Source of the DNA: DAOUJW01 sp965218945
Lineage (GTDB): Bacteria; Chloroflexota; Dehalococcoidia; Lucifugimonadales; UBA2985
Direction: 5' to 3'
Assembly (NCBI GenBank): GCA_965218945.1
Contig: OZ244718.1
Coordinates: 2,418,001-2,482,000 of the forward strand
DNA: 64,000 bases
The translations under genes and the position numbers were made by a program. Positions 52,599-61,318 of this stretch are shown here, one piece after another. How positions within the stretch are numbered: the stretch's first letter is position 1; each line of letters opens with the position of its first letter. The notes beneath the pieces were generated by a model, which saw only the letters and a program-made list of their open reading frames with translations, was not told where the DNA came from and did not search any database.

Positions 52599-52912
52599 GG
52601 CCCGCGATTGCGGTCACCCTGCTGGCCGGGGCTGCGCTGGCGACGACCGGCGCGGCCCCGGCGGAGGAGCAGGAGATGCTCCGCCAGTTCGACCGCGTGC
52701 TCACGGCGATGGCCTACGCCGCCTCCGGCCTCTGCCTGTTCGCCATCGTATGGGCCGGCTTCATCCTGATGGCCGAGGGCGGCGAGGAGCGCGGCGGCGG
52801 CAGGGCAAAGGCCGCCGTCGTCATGGCGGTGGTCGGCCTGGTCCTGGTGCTCTCCGCCAAAGGCGTGGCCGCGCTGCTGAGCAGCGGCCTTGTGGACTTC
52901 CCAACCCCCTAG
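52595..52912 (+). CDS. second VirB2/TrbC-like small membrane protein
   Basis: The protein has 105 aa from GTG 52595, which overlaps the preceding stop as GTGA. ATG 52580 is possible. A signal-like segment (IAVTLLAGAALATTGAAPA) is followed by two membrane helices (AMAYAASGLCLFAIVWAGFI, AAVVMAVVGLVLVLSA) with a charged loop EGGEERGGGRAK, the same plan as at 50502-50813. It lies just before VirB4, the usual place for pilin-like genes. Confidence 0.78.
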   Translation: MRPAIAVTLLAGAALATTGAAPAEEQEMLRQFDRVLTAMAYAASGLCLFAIVWAGFILMAEGGEERGGGRAKAAVVMAVVGLVLVLSAKGVAALLSSGLVDFPTP

Positions 52913-52931
52913 AGAAAAGGAAACGAGCGAA

Positions 52932-55229
52932 TTGAAGAAGCTGATAGAACGAATCACGAAACGCGGAGGGGAGACGCCGCCAAACGAGTTCGCCGCCCCG
53001 CAGAAGATGGCGCAGGGCGGACTCCCCGCGGAACCTGCCGGAACGACGGAGACCCCGGCCCCCAAGCTCCCGCCCGAGCTGCCCCTGTTCTTCATGCTGT
53101 CGCACCTGGACGACGACGGACCCGTCCGTCTGGACGGCGTGAAGCTCGGCGTCTGCGAGGTGATGGGGCTGGAGATCGACGAGCCGAAGCTGGGGGCCTT
53201 CGCCGGAGCGCTCAACGCCCTGGACTTCCCGGCCCAGCTCCTCATCCGGCAGCACCCACCCCGCCTGGAACGGCTGAGGGAGAACCTCAAGCAGGCCCAG
53301 CCCGCCGACCTGCCCCCGCAGACGCGGGCCGCCTCCGAGTCCCTTGGGCGTCTCTTGACCGACCTGGAGGCCCGCGACGGCATCCTCGACCGGCGCTTCT
53401 ACGCCGTGTGTGAGTTTGGGCGCATCGACGACTTGCGGGGCCTGCTGGCTAGGGCCGGGCTCTCCGTACACGCGCTCCGGGGCCGCCAGCTTCGGATGAT
53501 GCTCGTGGCGGCCGCCCTGGGCGGCTCCCCCTCCGAGTTCGACGAGGAGCCCCCCGTCGAGGTCGAGATCAACCGGCGCGACGTGCGCGTCGGCGGGAGC
53601 CTCGTCCGCTCCCTGCACCTGGGCCGCTGGCCCCGCTCCCTGGCCCCCGGCTTCCTCCAGGGGCTCATGGCGGCGGGCGCGCCGATGGACCTGGCCGTCC
53701 ACGTCGGCCCGATACCTGCGGAGCAGGCGGCCAGGACGCTGGAATGGCAGAAGGTGCGCTTCGAGTCGGCCCAGTCCCTCTCCTTCAAGCGGGGCCGCAC
53801 CATGTCGCCCGAGGCGGAGATCGCCCTGGAGGACATCACCCGGCTCAGGGACGAGGTGCAGCGGGGACGCGAGCGGCTCTTCCACTCCTCCCTGTCCGTG
53901 ACCCTCCATGCCAGGGACGAGGCGTCGCTGAGGGAGATGACCCAGCGGGCGAAGGCTCACTTCGCCGCCACCCTGGGCAAGCTGGACAACCTCGCCTTCC
54001 GCCAGCGCGAGGGGCTTCTCTCCACGCTGCCCCTGGCCCTGAACGCCGTGGCCGAGTGGCGCAGCCTCGACACGTCCAGCATCGCCCGTCTCTTCCCCTT
54101 CTCGCCGCCCGACCTGGACACCCGCAGCGGCACCCTCTACGGCATCGACATGCGGGCCTGCTCCCCCGTGGTCTACGACCCCTGGGACGGCACGCACCTG
54201 AACGCGAACACGGCGGTGCTAGCAAGGTCTGGAAGCGGCAAATCCTTCGCCACCAAGCTCGGCGTGCTGCGGGGCATCACCCGCGGCATCACGGCCTACG
54301 TCATCGACCCCGAGGGCGAGTACGCCGACATGGCCCGCGCCGCGGGCGGGCGAGTGCTGTCGCCGGGCGTGCCGGGTGAGGGCATGAACCCCTTCGTCAT
54401 CGACAAGGGGGACTCGGAGGAGCTTCTCCAGCGCATCGGCAGCCTGAGACGGCTCATCGAGGTCATGGTCGGAGAGAGTCTCGGCGCGGAGCGCCGCGCA
54501 TCCCTCGACCATGCCTTGGCGGGCTACTACGCCCAGCCCCGGGAGCGCACCGGCTTCCGCGATTTCTACCAGTATCTGCAAGAGAGCGAGGCGGGCGACC
54601 ACGACCCCGAATCGAGTTCGGGGCAGGCTCTGGCCCGTCTGCTGCGGCCATTCGCCACCGGCAGCCTGCGTCACCTGCTCTCCGACGAGGGCGACGACCT
54701 GCTGGGCAACGAGGCCCTGGTCACCGTCTTCGACCTGCACCTCCTGGAGCCGGAGCTGCGGCCGGCCGCAGCGATGGTCTGCACCGAGACGGTGTGGGCC
54801 GCGGCAGCTCAGGACCCCAAGCCCCGGCTGCTGGTCGTCGATGAGGTGTGGTCGATCATGCAGCACCCCGAGGGCGCGGCCTTCATGGTCAGCATGGCGA
54901 AGCGGGCGCGCAAGCACCGCCTGGGACTTCAGTTCATCACCCAGGACGTGCAGGACCTGCTCAGCGAGGACACCTCTCGCACCATCACCGGCCACTCCGG
55001 TCGCGCCCTGCTACAGAACGCCGCCTTCAAGCTGCTCCTCCAGCAGGACGCCGCCGCCATCAGCACCGTGGGCGACGCCTTCGACCTGCCCGTCGAGCTA
55101 CAGCGATGGCTCCTGTCGTGCCCCAGGGGAGACGGGTTGCTGTTGGCAAAGGGCAACCGCTTCCCCGTCCGCATCGAGGCCACCCCGGAGGAGACGACGG
55201 TCATCGAGTGGACACCCGGACGCCATTAG
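52932..55229 (+). CDS. VirB4-like type IV secretion ATPase
   Basis: The protein has about 765 aa, with TTG 52932 as start because AAAGGAAAC lies upstream. An earlier frame start overlaps the preceding gene. The N-terminal half is the VirB4 membrane-associated region (ELPLFFMLSHLDDDGPVRL, and EARDGILDRRFYAVCEF-like strands). The ATPase half has Walker A ARSGSGKSFATKLG (about residue 432), AYVIDPEGEYADMARAAGG, Walker B RLLVVDEVWSIM (about 635) and RKHRLGLQFITQDVQDLL. VirB4 powers assembly and substrate transfer. It is followed 24 bp later by the VirD4-like gene. Confidence 0.92.
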   Translation: MKKLIERITKRGGETPPNEFAAPQKMAQGGLPAEPAGTTETPAPKLPPELPLFFMLSHLDDDGPVRLDGVKLGVCEVMGLEIDEPKLGAFAGALNALDFPAQLLIRQHPPRLERLRENLKQAQPADLPPQTRAASESLGRLLTDLEARDGILDRRFYAVCEFGRIDDLRGLLARAGLSVHALRGRQLRMMLVAAALGGSPSEFDEEPPVEVEINRRDVRVGGSLVRSLHLGRWPRSLAPGFLQGLMAAGAPMDLAVHVGPIPAEQAARTLEWQKVRFESAQSLSFKRGRTMSPEAEIALEDITRLRDEVQRGRERLFHSSLSVTLHARDEASLREMTQRAKAHFAATLGKLDNLAFRQREGLLSTLPLALNAVAEWRSLDTSSIARLFPFSPPDLDTRSGTLYGIDMRACSPVVYDPWDGTHLNANTAVLARSGSGKSFATKLGVLRGITRGITAYVIDPEGEYADMARAAGGRVLSPGVPGEGMNPFVIDKGDSEELLQRIGSLRRLIEVMVGESLGAERRASLDHALAGYYAQPRERTGFRDFYQYLQESEAGDHDPESSSGQALARLLRPFATGSLRHLLSDEGDDLLGNEALVTVFDLHLLEPELRPAAAMVCTETVWAAAAQDPKPRLLVVDEVWSIMQHPEGAAFMVSMAKRARKHRLGLQFITQDVQDLLSEDTSRTITGHSGRALLQNAAFKLLLQQDAAAISTVGDAFDLPVELQRWLLSCPRGDGLLLAKGNRFPVRIEATPEETTVIEWTPGRH

Positions 55230-55253
55230 AGATTAGAGAAAGGACTATCCCCC

Positions 55254-57869
55254 ATGAAGCTGAACCCGAAGGAAATCCTGTTTGGAGACGACGAGGGCAA
55301 GAAGGGTCCGGTCCTGCTGGCGGTGACACCGCCAAAGACTGGGGAACGCACCCTGCTGGGCGTCGAGAACCTGCTCCAGTCCATCGCCGTCCCCGAACCA
55401 TTCTCCCTGGAGTTGGCCGGGGACATGGACGGCGTGACGCTCATGGCCCGCTGCCTCGACGCCCAGGTGGTGCGCGGCCAGCTCTCCGCCCACTACCCCC
55501 AGGCCCGCATCCAGAGGCTTGACCCGGAGGAAGACCCCCTGCGCCTGGGCGAGGGGGAGCAGGCGTGGTCCGTCACCCTGCGGGCCGACGGACCCGAGTA
55601 CGTCCCCCTGAGAACCTTCCGGGACGACGACCTGCTCGACCCCGGCTCAGACCCCCTCATCGCCCTGATGGGCGCGCTCTCGGCCCTCCAGGAAGGGGAG
55701 CGCGTGGTGGCGCGGCTGCTGCTGCGCTCCCTGGGACCCGACTGGTCGCAGGGCCACATGGACAAGGCCCACAAGCGGCCCGGCATGGAGCCGAGGGAGC
55801 CCGCCTACACGTTCCAGACCAAGCCCCTCCAGATGGACGGCATCACGATGGCCGTCCTCGGCATAGGCGCTCTCGCCGCCCTCAAGGGCTACCTGTGGGT
55901 GCAGGACGGCGAGATATGGAAGGCGGCGCTCCTGGGAACCGTCACGGCCCTGGGGCTGGTCGTCGGCGGCTGGGGCTGGTGGCGTTGGAAGAAGGCCCGC
56001 AAGCGCGTCGAGGACCCCATCCTGATAGGGGAGAAGGTCTCCCGCATCGCCTTCGACGCAGAGCTCCAGGTCGTCGCCGTCCTGCCCGCCGAGACAAGGC
56101 AGGAGCGGGCCAGGGAGCTTCTCGGCCCGGTGGCCGCCGCCTACCGCCACTACGACAACCCCGCCGGGGCGAGATTCAAGGTCGGCAGGGTCCGGCCCGT
56201 AGCGCCGGACCCGGACATGCTCCACCCGGCAGGCCCCGGCCTGTTCGGGAGGCGCAGCGTCCTGGGAGTCCGCGAGGTTGCCAGCCTCTGGCACCCGCCC
56301 GGAGCAGGCGACGAGACGCCCCTGGTGGAGCGGTCCGGCGCGAGGGCGCTCAGCCCCTCGGCCAAGGGGGTCCGGGGCGGCGCGCTGGTGGGGGACACCA
56401 CCGCCGGAGCGAAGCGGGAGATCCGCTTCCCCGGCGACCTGCTCCGGCGTCACCACCTCTACGTCGCCCGCACCCGCATGGGCAAGTCCACCCTCATGCA
56501 CCACCTCGTCACGCACAAGCTGAAGGAGAAGGCGGCGGGCAGGGACCCGGACGCCATCGTGGTCATAGACCCCCACACCGACTTGGTCGCAGGCATCCTC
56601 GAACACGTCCCCGAGTCCCTCATCGACAGCGTGAAGCTCATCGACCTGTCGGACGAGTCCCGCTCCCCCGGCATCAACCTGCTGGACACCCGCATCTTCG
56701 CCGACCGCGACCGCACCGCCGACTCGGTGGTCAGGGTGGCAAAGGGCCTGTGGGAGCAGTGGGGGCCGAGGATGCAGTCCATCCTCGAACAGACCGTGAA
56801 GACCCTCCACGAGGCCAACGAGCAGGTGGAGGCGGAGCAGCAGTACACCATCCTCGACGGGCTGCGGCTGCTGTCCAACGACCCGTTCCGCAACTCCGTG
56901 CTGAAGAAGGTCTCCGACCCCTACCTCCTGGAGTGGTGGGCCAGGGACTTCGGAAGCTGGCACCGCCAGTACAAGGCCGAGGCCCTGGCCCCCGTCCAGA
57001 CCCGCCTCTCCTACTACGCGTCGTCGAAGCGGGCGCGGGCCATCCTTGGCCAGCGCCGCTCCACCATCGACCTGCGCAAGGTCATCCACGAGGGCGGCGT
57101 GCTCCTGGTCTCCACCTCCCAGGGCACCGTCGGCAGGGACGTGGCCGCCCTGGTGGGCGCGTCCCTCCTCAACCTGGTGGACGCCGTGATACGGGAGCAG
57201 GGGAGCGTGGCGCTCAGGGAGCGGCGCGGCGCGCTGGTGGTGGTGGACGAGATGCAGTCGATGCCCGGCGTGGACTACGAGAGCATGTTGTCCGAGCTCG
57301 GCAAGTTCGGGGCTAGCTTCGTGCTGGCGACGCAGAGCCTGGCAAAGCTCGACGACCTCTCCCGCACCATGCGGGACACCCTGCTCGCCAACGTGGGCTG
57401 CCTCGCCGTCTTCCAGGTGGCGGGGAACGACGCCAGGACGCTGGTGTGGGAGCTGGGCAAGGACCGGGTGACCGAGGACGACATCGTGTCGCTGCCCGTC
57501 CACCACTGCTACGTCCGCGCCACCGTGGGCAAGGAGCGGATGCCCGCCTTCTCGATGATGGTGCGCAAGCCGGAGGAGGGAGACCCCGCCGTCGCAGCCC
57601 GCATCCGCGAGGCGGCGGCCGCCTACACGGTCTCCGCCCGGCAGGTCGCCTACGGCGACGCGGAGGGCGACCTGAAGGTGGAGGAGTTCCGCAGAGGCGT
57701 CGAAGACCTCAAGGAGGACGGCGGACAACAGAAAGAGCGAGAAACAGAGAAGAAACCGGACGCCGGGCCGGGGCCGGAGCGCAGGAGTCGGCGGAGCAGG
57801 CGGAAGGCGGCTGCCGACGCCGGGGCGCATCAGGGCCGCAGCGCCGTCGACGAGGAGGCGGAGGAATGA
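55254..57869 (+). CDS. VirD4/HerA-like type IV coupling ATPase
   Basis: The protein has 871 aa. The N-terminal 180 residues are soluble. Two membrane helices follow at about 200-245 (MAVLGIGALAALKGYLWV, AALLGTVTALGLVVGGW). The FtsK/HerA-type ATPase has Walker A VARTRMGKSTLMHHLV (about residue 405), DPDAIVVIDPHTDLV, Walker B RGALVVVDEMQSMPG (about 660) and VLATQSLAKLD. The C-terminus is a charged tail (QQKERETEKKPDAGP). Placement after VirB4 and before the replication-relaxation protein fits a coupling protein that brings relaxosome DNA to the channel. Its stop overlaps the next ATG (ATGA). Confidence 0.88.
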   Translation: MKLNPKEILFGDDEGKKGPVLLAVTPPKTGERTLLGVENLLQSIAVPEPFSLELAGDMDGVTLMARCLDAQVVRGQLSAHYPQARIQRLDPEEDPLRLGEGEQAWSVTLRADGPEYVPLRTFRDDDLLDPGSDPLIALMGALSALQEGERVVARLLLRSLGPDWSQGHMDKAHKRPGMEPREPAYTFQTKPLQMDGITMAVLGIGALAALKGYLWVQDGEIWKAALLGTVTALGLVVGGWGWWRWKKARKRVEDPILIGEKVSRIAFDAELQVVAVLPAETRQERARELLGPVAAAYRHYDNPAGARFKVGRVRPVAPDPDMLHPAGPGLFGRRSVLGVREVASLWHPPGAGDETPLVERSGARALSPSAKGVRGGALVGDTTAGAKREIRFPGDLLRRHHLYVARTRMGKSTLMHHLVTHKLKEKAAGRDPDAIVVIDPHTDLVAGILEHVPESLIDSVKLIDLSDESRSPGINLLDTRIFADRDRTADSVVRVAKGLWEQWGPRMQSILEQTVKTLHEANEQVEAEQQYTILDGLRLLSNDPFRNSVLKKVSDPYLLEWWARDFGSWHRQYKAEALAPVQTRLSYYASSKRARAILGQRRSTIDLRKVIHEGGVLLVSTSQGTVGRDVAALVGASLLNLVDAVIREQGSVALRERRGALVVVDEMQSMPGVDYESMLSELGKFGASFVLATQSLAKLDDLSRTMRDTLLANVGCLAVFQVAGNDARTLVWELGKDRVTEDDIVSLPVHHCYVRATVGKERMPAFSMMVRKPEEGDPAVAARIREAAAAYTVSARQVAYGDAEGDLKVEEFRRGVEDLKEDGGQQKERETEKKPDAGPGPERRSRRSRRKAAADAGAHQGRSAVDEEAEE

Positions 57870-59518
57870 GACCCGAAGGTTGCGAACACGACCTGCTCCG
57901 CGCCCTGGCGTCGATGCCCTTCCTCAACCGGCTGGAGATGGTCGCCGTCACCGGCTGGTCCAGGGGCGCGGTCTACGAGGCCGTCGAAAAGCTGGAGTCC
58001 GGCGGGCTCTGCGCCTCCGTCCTCCACGCCACGGAGCTGCTTCCCCAGGCGCGGAGGTTCCATCTCACCGCCGCGGGCCTGCACAGGCTGGCCGACGAGG
58101 AGGGCATGGCCCCCGACGAGCTGGTGCGCGCCCGTCCCGTGTCGGCCCAGTGGCGGCGCAGCCTGATGGAGCGCCTGGACGCCGTGGCATCGATCTACGG
58201 CATAGCCTCCGCCGTCTCCGACGTGGCGTTCCCCGTCCGGTTCCGCTGGTACCGGGCCGCGCCCCTGGACGCCGCCATGACGCTGCCCGACGGGAGGACC
58301 GTCGGCGTCGTCCGGCAGGGACCCACCGCCGACAGGTCGGGCTTCGCCAAGCGCCTCTGGCGGCTGCGCGACTGGCCGATGCCCGGAACGGTGCTCGTCC
58401 TCGCTGCCGACGAGGTACGGCTCAGGCACGCGCGCAGGGCGCTCTCGACCACCGACGCGCCGGCGCTGCTGGCCCTCGAACGCGATGCGGTCCTGGCCGG
58501 AGCGGGCGACCCGGTATGGAGCCCGCCCAGGGTCGGCGCATCCATCACGCTGCGCTACGCCCTCGAACGGGCGGCCCTCGGCGGCGGGTTGCCGCTGGAG
58601 CCGGAACCCGGACGGGCCGACGCGCCCGCCGACCTGCCCGACAGGGGAGCCGCCTCGGACATGTCCGACCAGATGCTGCCCGTCATGCTCAGGGCCGCAG
58701 AGAAGCGCGCCCTCGACCTCATCTCCGACTGGCCCTGGATCGCCCTGGGGGAGCTGGCCGGGCTGATGGACGTCACGCCCCCGAGGGCCTCCAACATCGT
58801 CATCCCCCTCGAAGGCTTCGGCCTGGCGGCCCGCCCCCGCGACGCGGGAGGACGCCTGGCCCTGACCGACCGGGGGCTGGCCCTCCTCGCCCGCAGGGAC
58901 CGCACCTCCGTCGCCGTGGCGAGGAGCCGGTGGAGCATCGCCCCCGAAGACTTCGAAGGTCCGCTGGAGTGGCGCAACGTCACCGGCAGGCGGACCCGCC
59001 AGCTGCTCAGGAACATGGAGCACACGTCAGCCGTCCACGGCTTCCTAGCCGCGCTCGCCGCCCAGGCCCCTCTGCTGGGGTGGGAGGTCGTCCAGCTCGA
59101 CCCCCCCAGGAGGGCCTCCCGCCACTTCCGGCACGACGGCGGTATGCGCGCCGTCAACCCCGACGCCTTCGGCGTCCTGCGCAAGGGCGATACGACCTGG
59201 CCCTTCTTCCTGGAGTGGGAGCGCCGGGCCGTGCGGCCCTCAACCATGTCCGACCGGCTCGCCCCCTATCTGCGTTACTACTCATCTCACAGACCCACCG
59301 ACGACCACGGCGTAAGGCCCTCCGTCCTGGTCGTCTTCGACGACGAGATCGCCCAGACCCACTTCCTGCGCGTGGCGCGGGAGGAGATGCGGGCCGAGGG
59401 GGTGACGGTCCCTCTGTGGGTCTCCCACAGGGAGGCCGTGGACGCCCTGGGGCCGCTGGGACGCGCTTGGCGCGCCCCCGCCGACCCGGGAGCGCCCCAG
59501 GCCCTGCCGACCCCATGA
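57866..59518 (+). CDS. replication-relaxation family protein
   Basis: The protein has 550 aa from ATG 57866, coupled to the VirD4-like gene. Two winged-helix-like parts are visible (NRLEMVAVTGWSRGAVYEAV, and IALGELAGLMDVTPPRASNI). In the C-terminal third HTSAVHGFLAALAAQAP, NPDAFGVLRKGDTTWPFFLE, ERRAVRPSTMSDRLAPYLRY match the replication-relaxation family found on Actinomycetota and Chloroflexota plasmids and integrative elements. The D-A...F-x-L-E-x-x-R pattern recalls PD-(D/E)XK nucleases. It may replace a classical relaxase, which I do not find in the element. The activity is uncertain. Confidence 0.75.
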   Translation: MRPEGCEHDLLRALASMPFLNRLEMVAVTGWSRGAVYEAVEKLESGGLCASVLHATELLPQARRFHLTAAGLHRLADEEGMAPDELVRARPVSAQWRRSLMERLDAVASIYGIASAVSDVAFPVRFRWYRAAPLDAAMTLPDGRTVGVVRQGPTADRSGFAKRLWRLRDWPMPGTVLVLAADEVRLRHARRALSTTDAPALLALERDAVLAGAGDPVWSPPRVGASITLRYALERAALGGGLPLEPEPGRADAPADLPDRGAASDMSDQMLPVMLRAAEKRALDLISDWPWIALGELAGLMDVTPPRASNIVIPLEGFGLAARPRDAGGRLALTDRGLALLARRDRTSVAVARSRWSIAPEDFEGPLEWRNVTGRRTRQLLRNMEHTSAVHGFLAALAAQAPLLGWEVVQLDPPRRASRHFRHDGGMRAVNPDAFGVLRKGDTTWPFFLEWERRAVRPSTMSDRLAPYLRYYSSHRPTDDHGVRPSVLVVFDDEIAQTHFLRVAREEMRAEGVTVPLWVSHREAVDALGPLGRAWRAPADPGAPQALPTP

Positions 59519-59539
59519 ACGACGAGGAATGAGAGACCG

Positions 59540-59821
59540 ATGCGTACACAAGATGCCCATAAGCGGAAAGGCCCCCGGAGGCGCGGAGGACGGACTGTTG
59601 TCCAGCTCGACGTGGCGGCCCTCTGGAGGCGGCTCGCTGTGCTGAACCGCTCCCAGAACTGGCTCGCCAGGGAGATCGGGATAAGCCCCGGCTACGTGTC
59701 GAAGCTGGTCAACACGGGGCGCTCCCCCTCCGGTCGCATCCGTCGCCGGATGCTCAAGGCCCTGGAACTGACCGAGTTCGAAGACCTGTTCAGATTGGAG
59801 GATAGCGATGAACAACAGTAA
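59540..59821 (+). CDS. small XRE helix-turn-helix protein
   Basis: The protein has 93 aa. After a basic start (HKRKGPRRRGGR) the helix-turn-helix reads LAVLNRSQNWLAREIGISPG, YVSKLVNTGRSPSGRIRRRM, a standard XRE domain. The end is acidic. It overlaps the next regulator gene by 14 bp, so the two are probably made together. It likely controls the conjugation or integration genes. Confidence 0.82.
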   Translation: MRTQDAHKRKGPRRRGGRTVVQLDVAALWRRLAVLNRSQNWLAREIGISPGYVSKLVNTGRSPSGRIRRRMLKALELTEFEDLFRLEDSDEQQ

Positions 59822-60134
59822 CGACCCGACCCGTTTCGACGGGCACGAAAACCCCGCAGCCGATGGGACCGAGCCCCTGGAGGGCGGCGTGCTGCCCGAG
59901 GACTTCGGTGAGCGCCTCGAACAGCTCAAGGAGCTCAGCGGCTTCAGCTGGCGCGGCATGGCCAAGGCCCTCGGCGTGGACCCCAAGCAGCTGCGCATGT
60001 GGCGCAGGAAGGGCGTCGAGCCCTGCGGCGGAGCAATGCTCTCCATCTGCCGCTTCGCGTTCCGGATACCCGGCGGCCTGCCGGTCATCCTGCGCGAGGG
60101 CATCCAGATGACCCTCTTCGAGGAGGAGAGCTAG
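59808..60134 (+). CDS. small XRE-like helix-turn-helix regulator
   Basis: The protein has 108 aa. GGAGGATAG precedes ATG 59808. The core FGERLEQLKELSGFSWRGMA, KALGVDPKQLRMWRRKG and the tail RIPGGLPVILREG closely follow the pattern of the protein at 13525-13791 (VPGGIEVMLPE) and, less well, 44479-44838. It lies at the end of the conjugation operon and overlaps the preceding XRE gene. A GC-rich hairpin follows 6 bp after its stop. Confidence 0.82.
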   Translation: MNNSNDPTRFDGHENPAADGTEPLEGGVLPEDFGERLEQLKELSGFSWRGMAKALGVDPKQLRMWRRKGVEPCGGAMLSICRFAFRIPGGLPVILREGIQMTLFEEES

Positions 60135-60140
60135 ACAACC

Positions 60141-60184
60141 GGCCCCGCCGGGCGCACGGCGCGCATCGGCGGCACGGCGGGGCC
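60141..60184 (+). terminator. GC-rich hairpin ending the conjugation/regulator operon
   Basis: GGCCCCGCCG (60141-60150) pairs perfectly with CGGCGGGGCC (60175-60184). The 24-nt loop can form a further small stem. It starts 6 bp after the stop at 60134. There is no U-run, as is common in GC-rich genomes. Confidence 0.5.
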
Positions 60185-60299
60185 TGAACCGGCTTGGAGG
60201 CCGCAGGCGCTCGCCCCATCCGTCGGCGCCGGCGGCCCGGCCGCACAACTTGCAACGAGAGGCCAGCGGCCCAACTCACCGCCGCTGCGACCACGCACC

Positions 60300-60536
60300 A
60301 TGAAAGATCCCAGAAGAAACAACGGACGAAAGAGGCCCGGAGAGCAGGAGCTTGAAGACGCCCTGGAACGCTCCATGCCGTCCTACACGCCGGAACATCG
60401 CAGGGCGGTCCTGAAGGGGCTGCGCATCCTGGCCCGCGTCGCGATCCGCTCCTACATGGAGGAGCGGGCGGAAGCGTCGCACCGAGCAGAAACCGGGGAG
60501 GATGGTGGCGAGGAAGAGGGTCAGCGTGGAGTGTAA
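60300..60536 (+). CDS. small hypothetical protein
   Basis: The protein has 78 aa, highly charged, with a helical centre (QELEDALERSMPSYTPEHRR, AVLKGLRILARVAIRSYMEE) and an acidic end. I see no clear ribosome-binding site and no known family. It lies alone between the regulator pair and a convergent gene. Confidence 0.5.
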   Translation: MKDPRRNNGRKRPGEQELEDALERSMPSYTPEHRRAVLKGLRILARVAIRSYMEERAEASHRAETGEDGGEEEGQRGV

Positions 60537-60593
60537 GCGGGGGGTGCAGGCGGTCCGGTGCGGGAAGAAGGTGCGCAGCGAGTGTGGCGCGTT

Positions 60594-60950
60594 CTAGTAC
60601 ATGATGAGATGGGTGGGAACGAGTCGCTGTGCAATGGGGTCCACCGCCAGCCTCAACCCCTCCAGGGTGTAGGCTCCCAGCAGAGCCGGGGCGTCGTCCT
60701 CTCCGAACACGACGAGAGTGACCTCGCTGGAGCCGTCGACCGTCGCCCAAGCCCTCCCAATGTCCATCTCCACCCGGCGACCGTCGGCGAGCAGGAAGAC
60801 GCCCTTGTCCATCGGCTCGATCCCCAGCTCGCGCAGCAGGCTGCCGGGCAGCGTCGTGTAGGCGGCCCCGGTGTCCACCGTCGCCTCTACGTCCCGCTCC
60901 AGCTGCCCATCCATGCTGGAGATGCGCAGAGGGCACCTGAAAGTCCCCAT
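60594..60950 (-). CDS. clan AA (retropepsin-like) aspartic protease
   Basis: The protein has 118 aa. The active-site motif is ATVDTGAAYTTLP (Asp26, DTGA), with flap-like VFLLADGRRVEMDIG and the C-terminal LLGAYTLEGLRLAVDP, which is the conserved LLG...L..L...VD ending of bacterial single-domain retropepsin-like proteases. Such proteins dimerise to form the active site. The biological role is mostly unknown. It is on the opposite strand to its neighbours, inside the putative mobile element. Confidence 0.85.
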   Translation of the reverse strand: MGTFRCPLRISSMDGQLERDVEATVDTGAAYTTLPGSLLRELGIEPMDKGVFLLADGRRVEMDIGRAWATVDGSSEVTLVVFGEDDAPALLGAYTLEGLRLAVDPIAQRLVPTHLIMY

Positions 60951-61027
60951 AGGGAGAGCCTCTCCTTCTCAGTGTCTACCACCACATTTTACTCCATTCA
61001 GAGCGCCGGTTATAGGGGCTGCGTCCC

Positions 61028-61057
61028 TTGACAACGGAGGCCCGATTCGTCCATGAT
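61028..61057 (+). promoter_or_regulatory. promoter of the RHH-recombinase pair
   Basis: TTGACA (61028-61033), 18 bp, then CATGAT (61052-61057). The -35 is perfect and the -10 matches four of six. Transcription would start near 61064, before ATG 61097, and this argues against the earlier in-frame TTG at 61028 as a start. Confidence 0.5.
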
Positions 61058-61096
61058 AAGGGTAAGACCCTGTGCGACATCGAAGGGCAAAAAAAC

Positions 61097-61318
61097 ATGC
61101 CGAAGAAACGAAGGACCGTCACCTTCTCTCTGCCGCCCGAGATGGACGACCAGCTCAGGCAGGCGGTCAGGGAGGACGGCCGCACGCTGAGCGAGCTTCT
61201 GCGCGAGGCATTCCGCCTCTACCTGGAGGAGAGGGAGTGGCGCAGACAGGAGAGGACGCAGATGCGGCGCTCGCGCCGAACCAGCAGGAAGCAACAAGGA
61301 GGAACAACAGATGAGTGA
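61097..61318 (+). CDS. ribbon-helix-helix (CopG-like) DNA-binding protein
   Basis: The protein has 73 aa from ATG 61097. RRTVTFSLPPEMDDQLRQAV, REDGRTLSELLREAFRLYLE is a standard ribbon-helix-helix with the N-terminal strand and two helices. A basic tail follows (RRQERTQMRRSRRTSRK). The stop lies inside the recombinase start region (8-bp overlap). It probably represses or assists the serine recombinase, for example as a directionality or control factor. Confidence 0.82.
   Translation: MPKKRRTVTFSLPPEMDDQLRQAVREDGRTLSELLREAFRLYLEEREWRRQERTQMRRSRRTSRKQQGGTTDE

Noticed and set aside
55647..57830. A 727-codon minus-strand frame
   Set aside because: It is antisense to the well-supported VirD4/HerA-like gene with matching overlaps to its neighbours.
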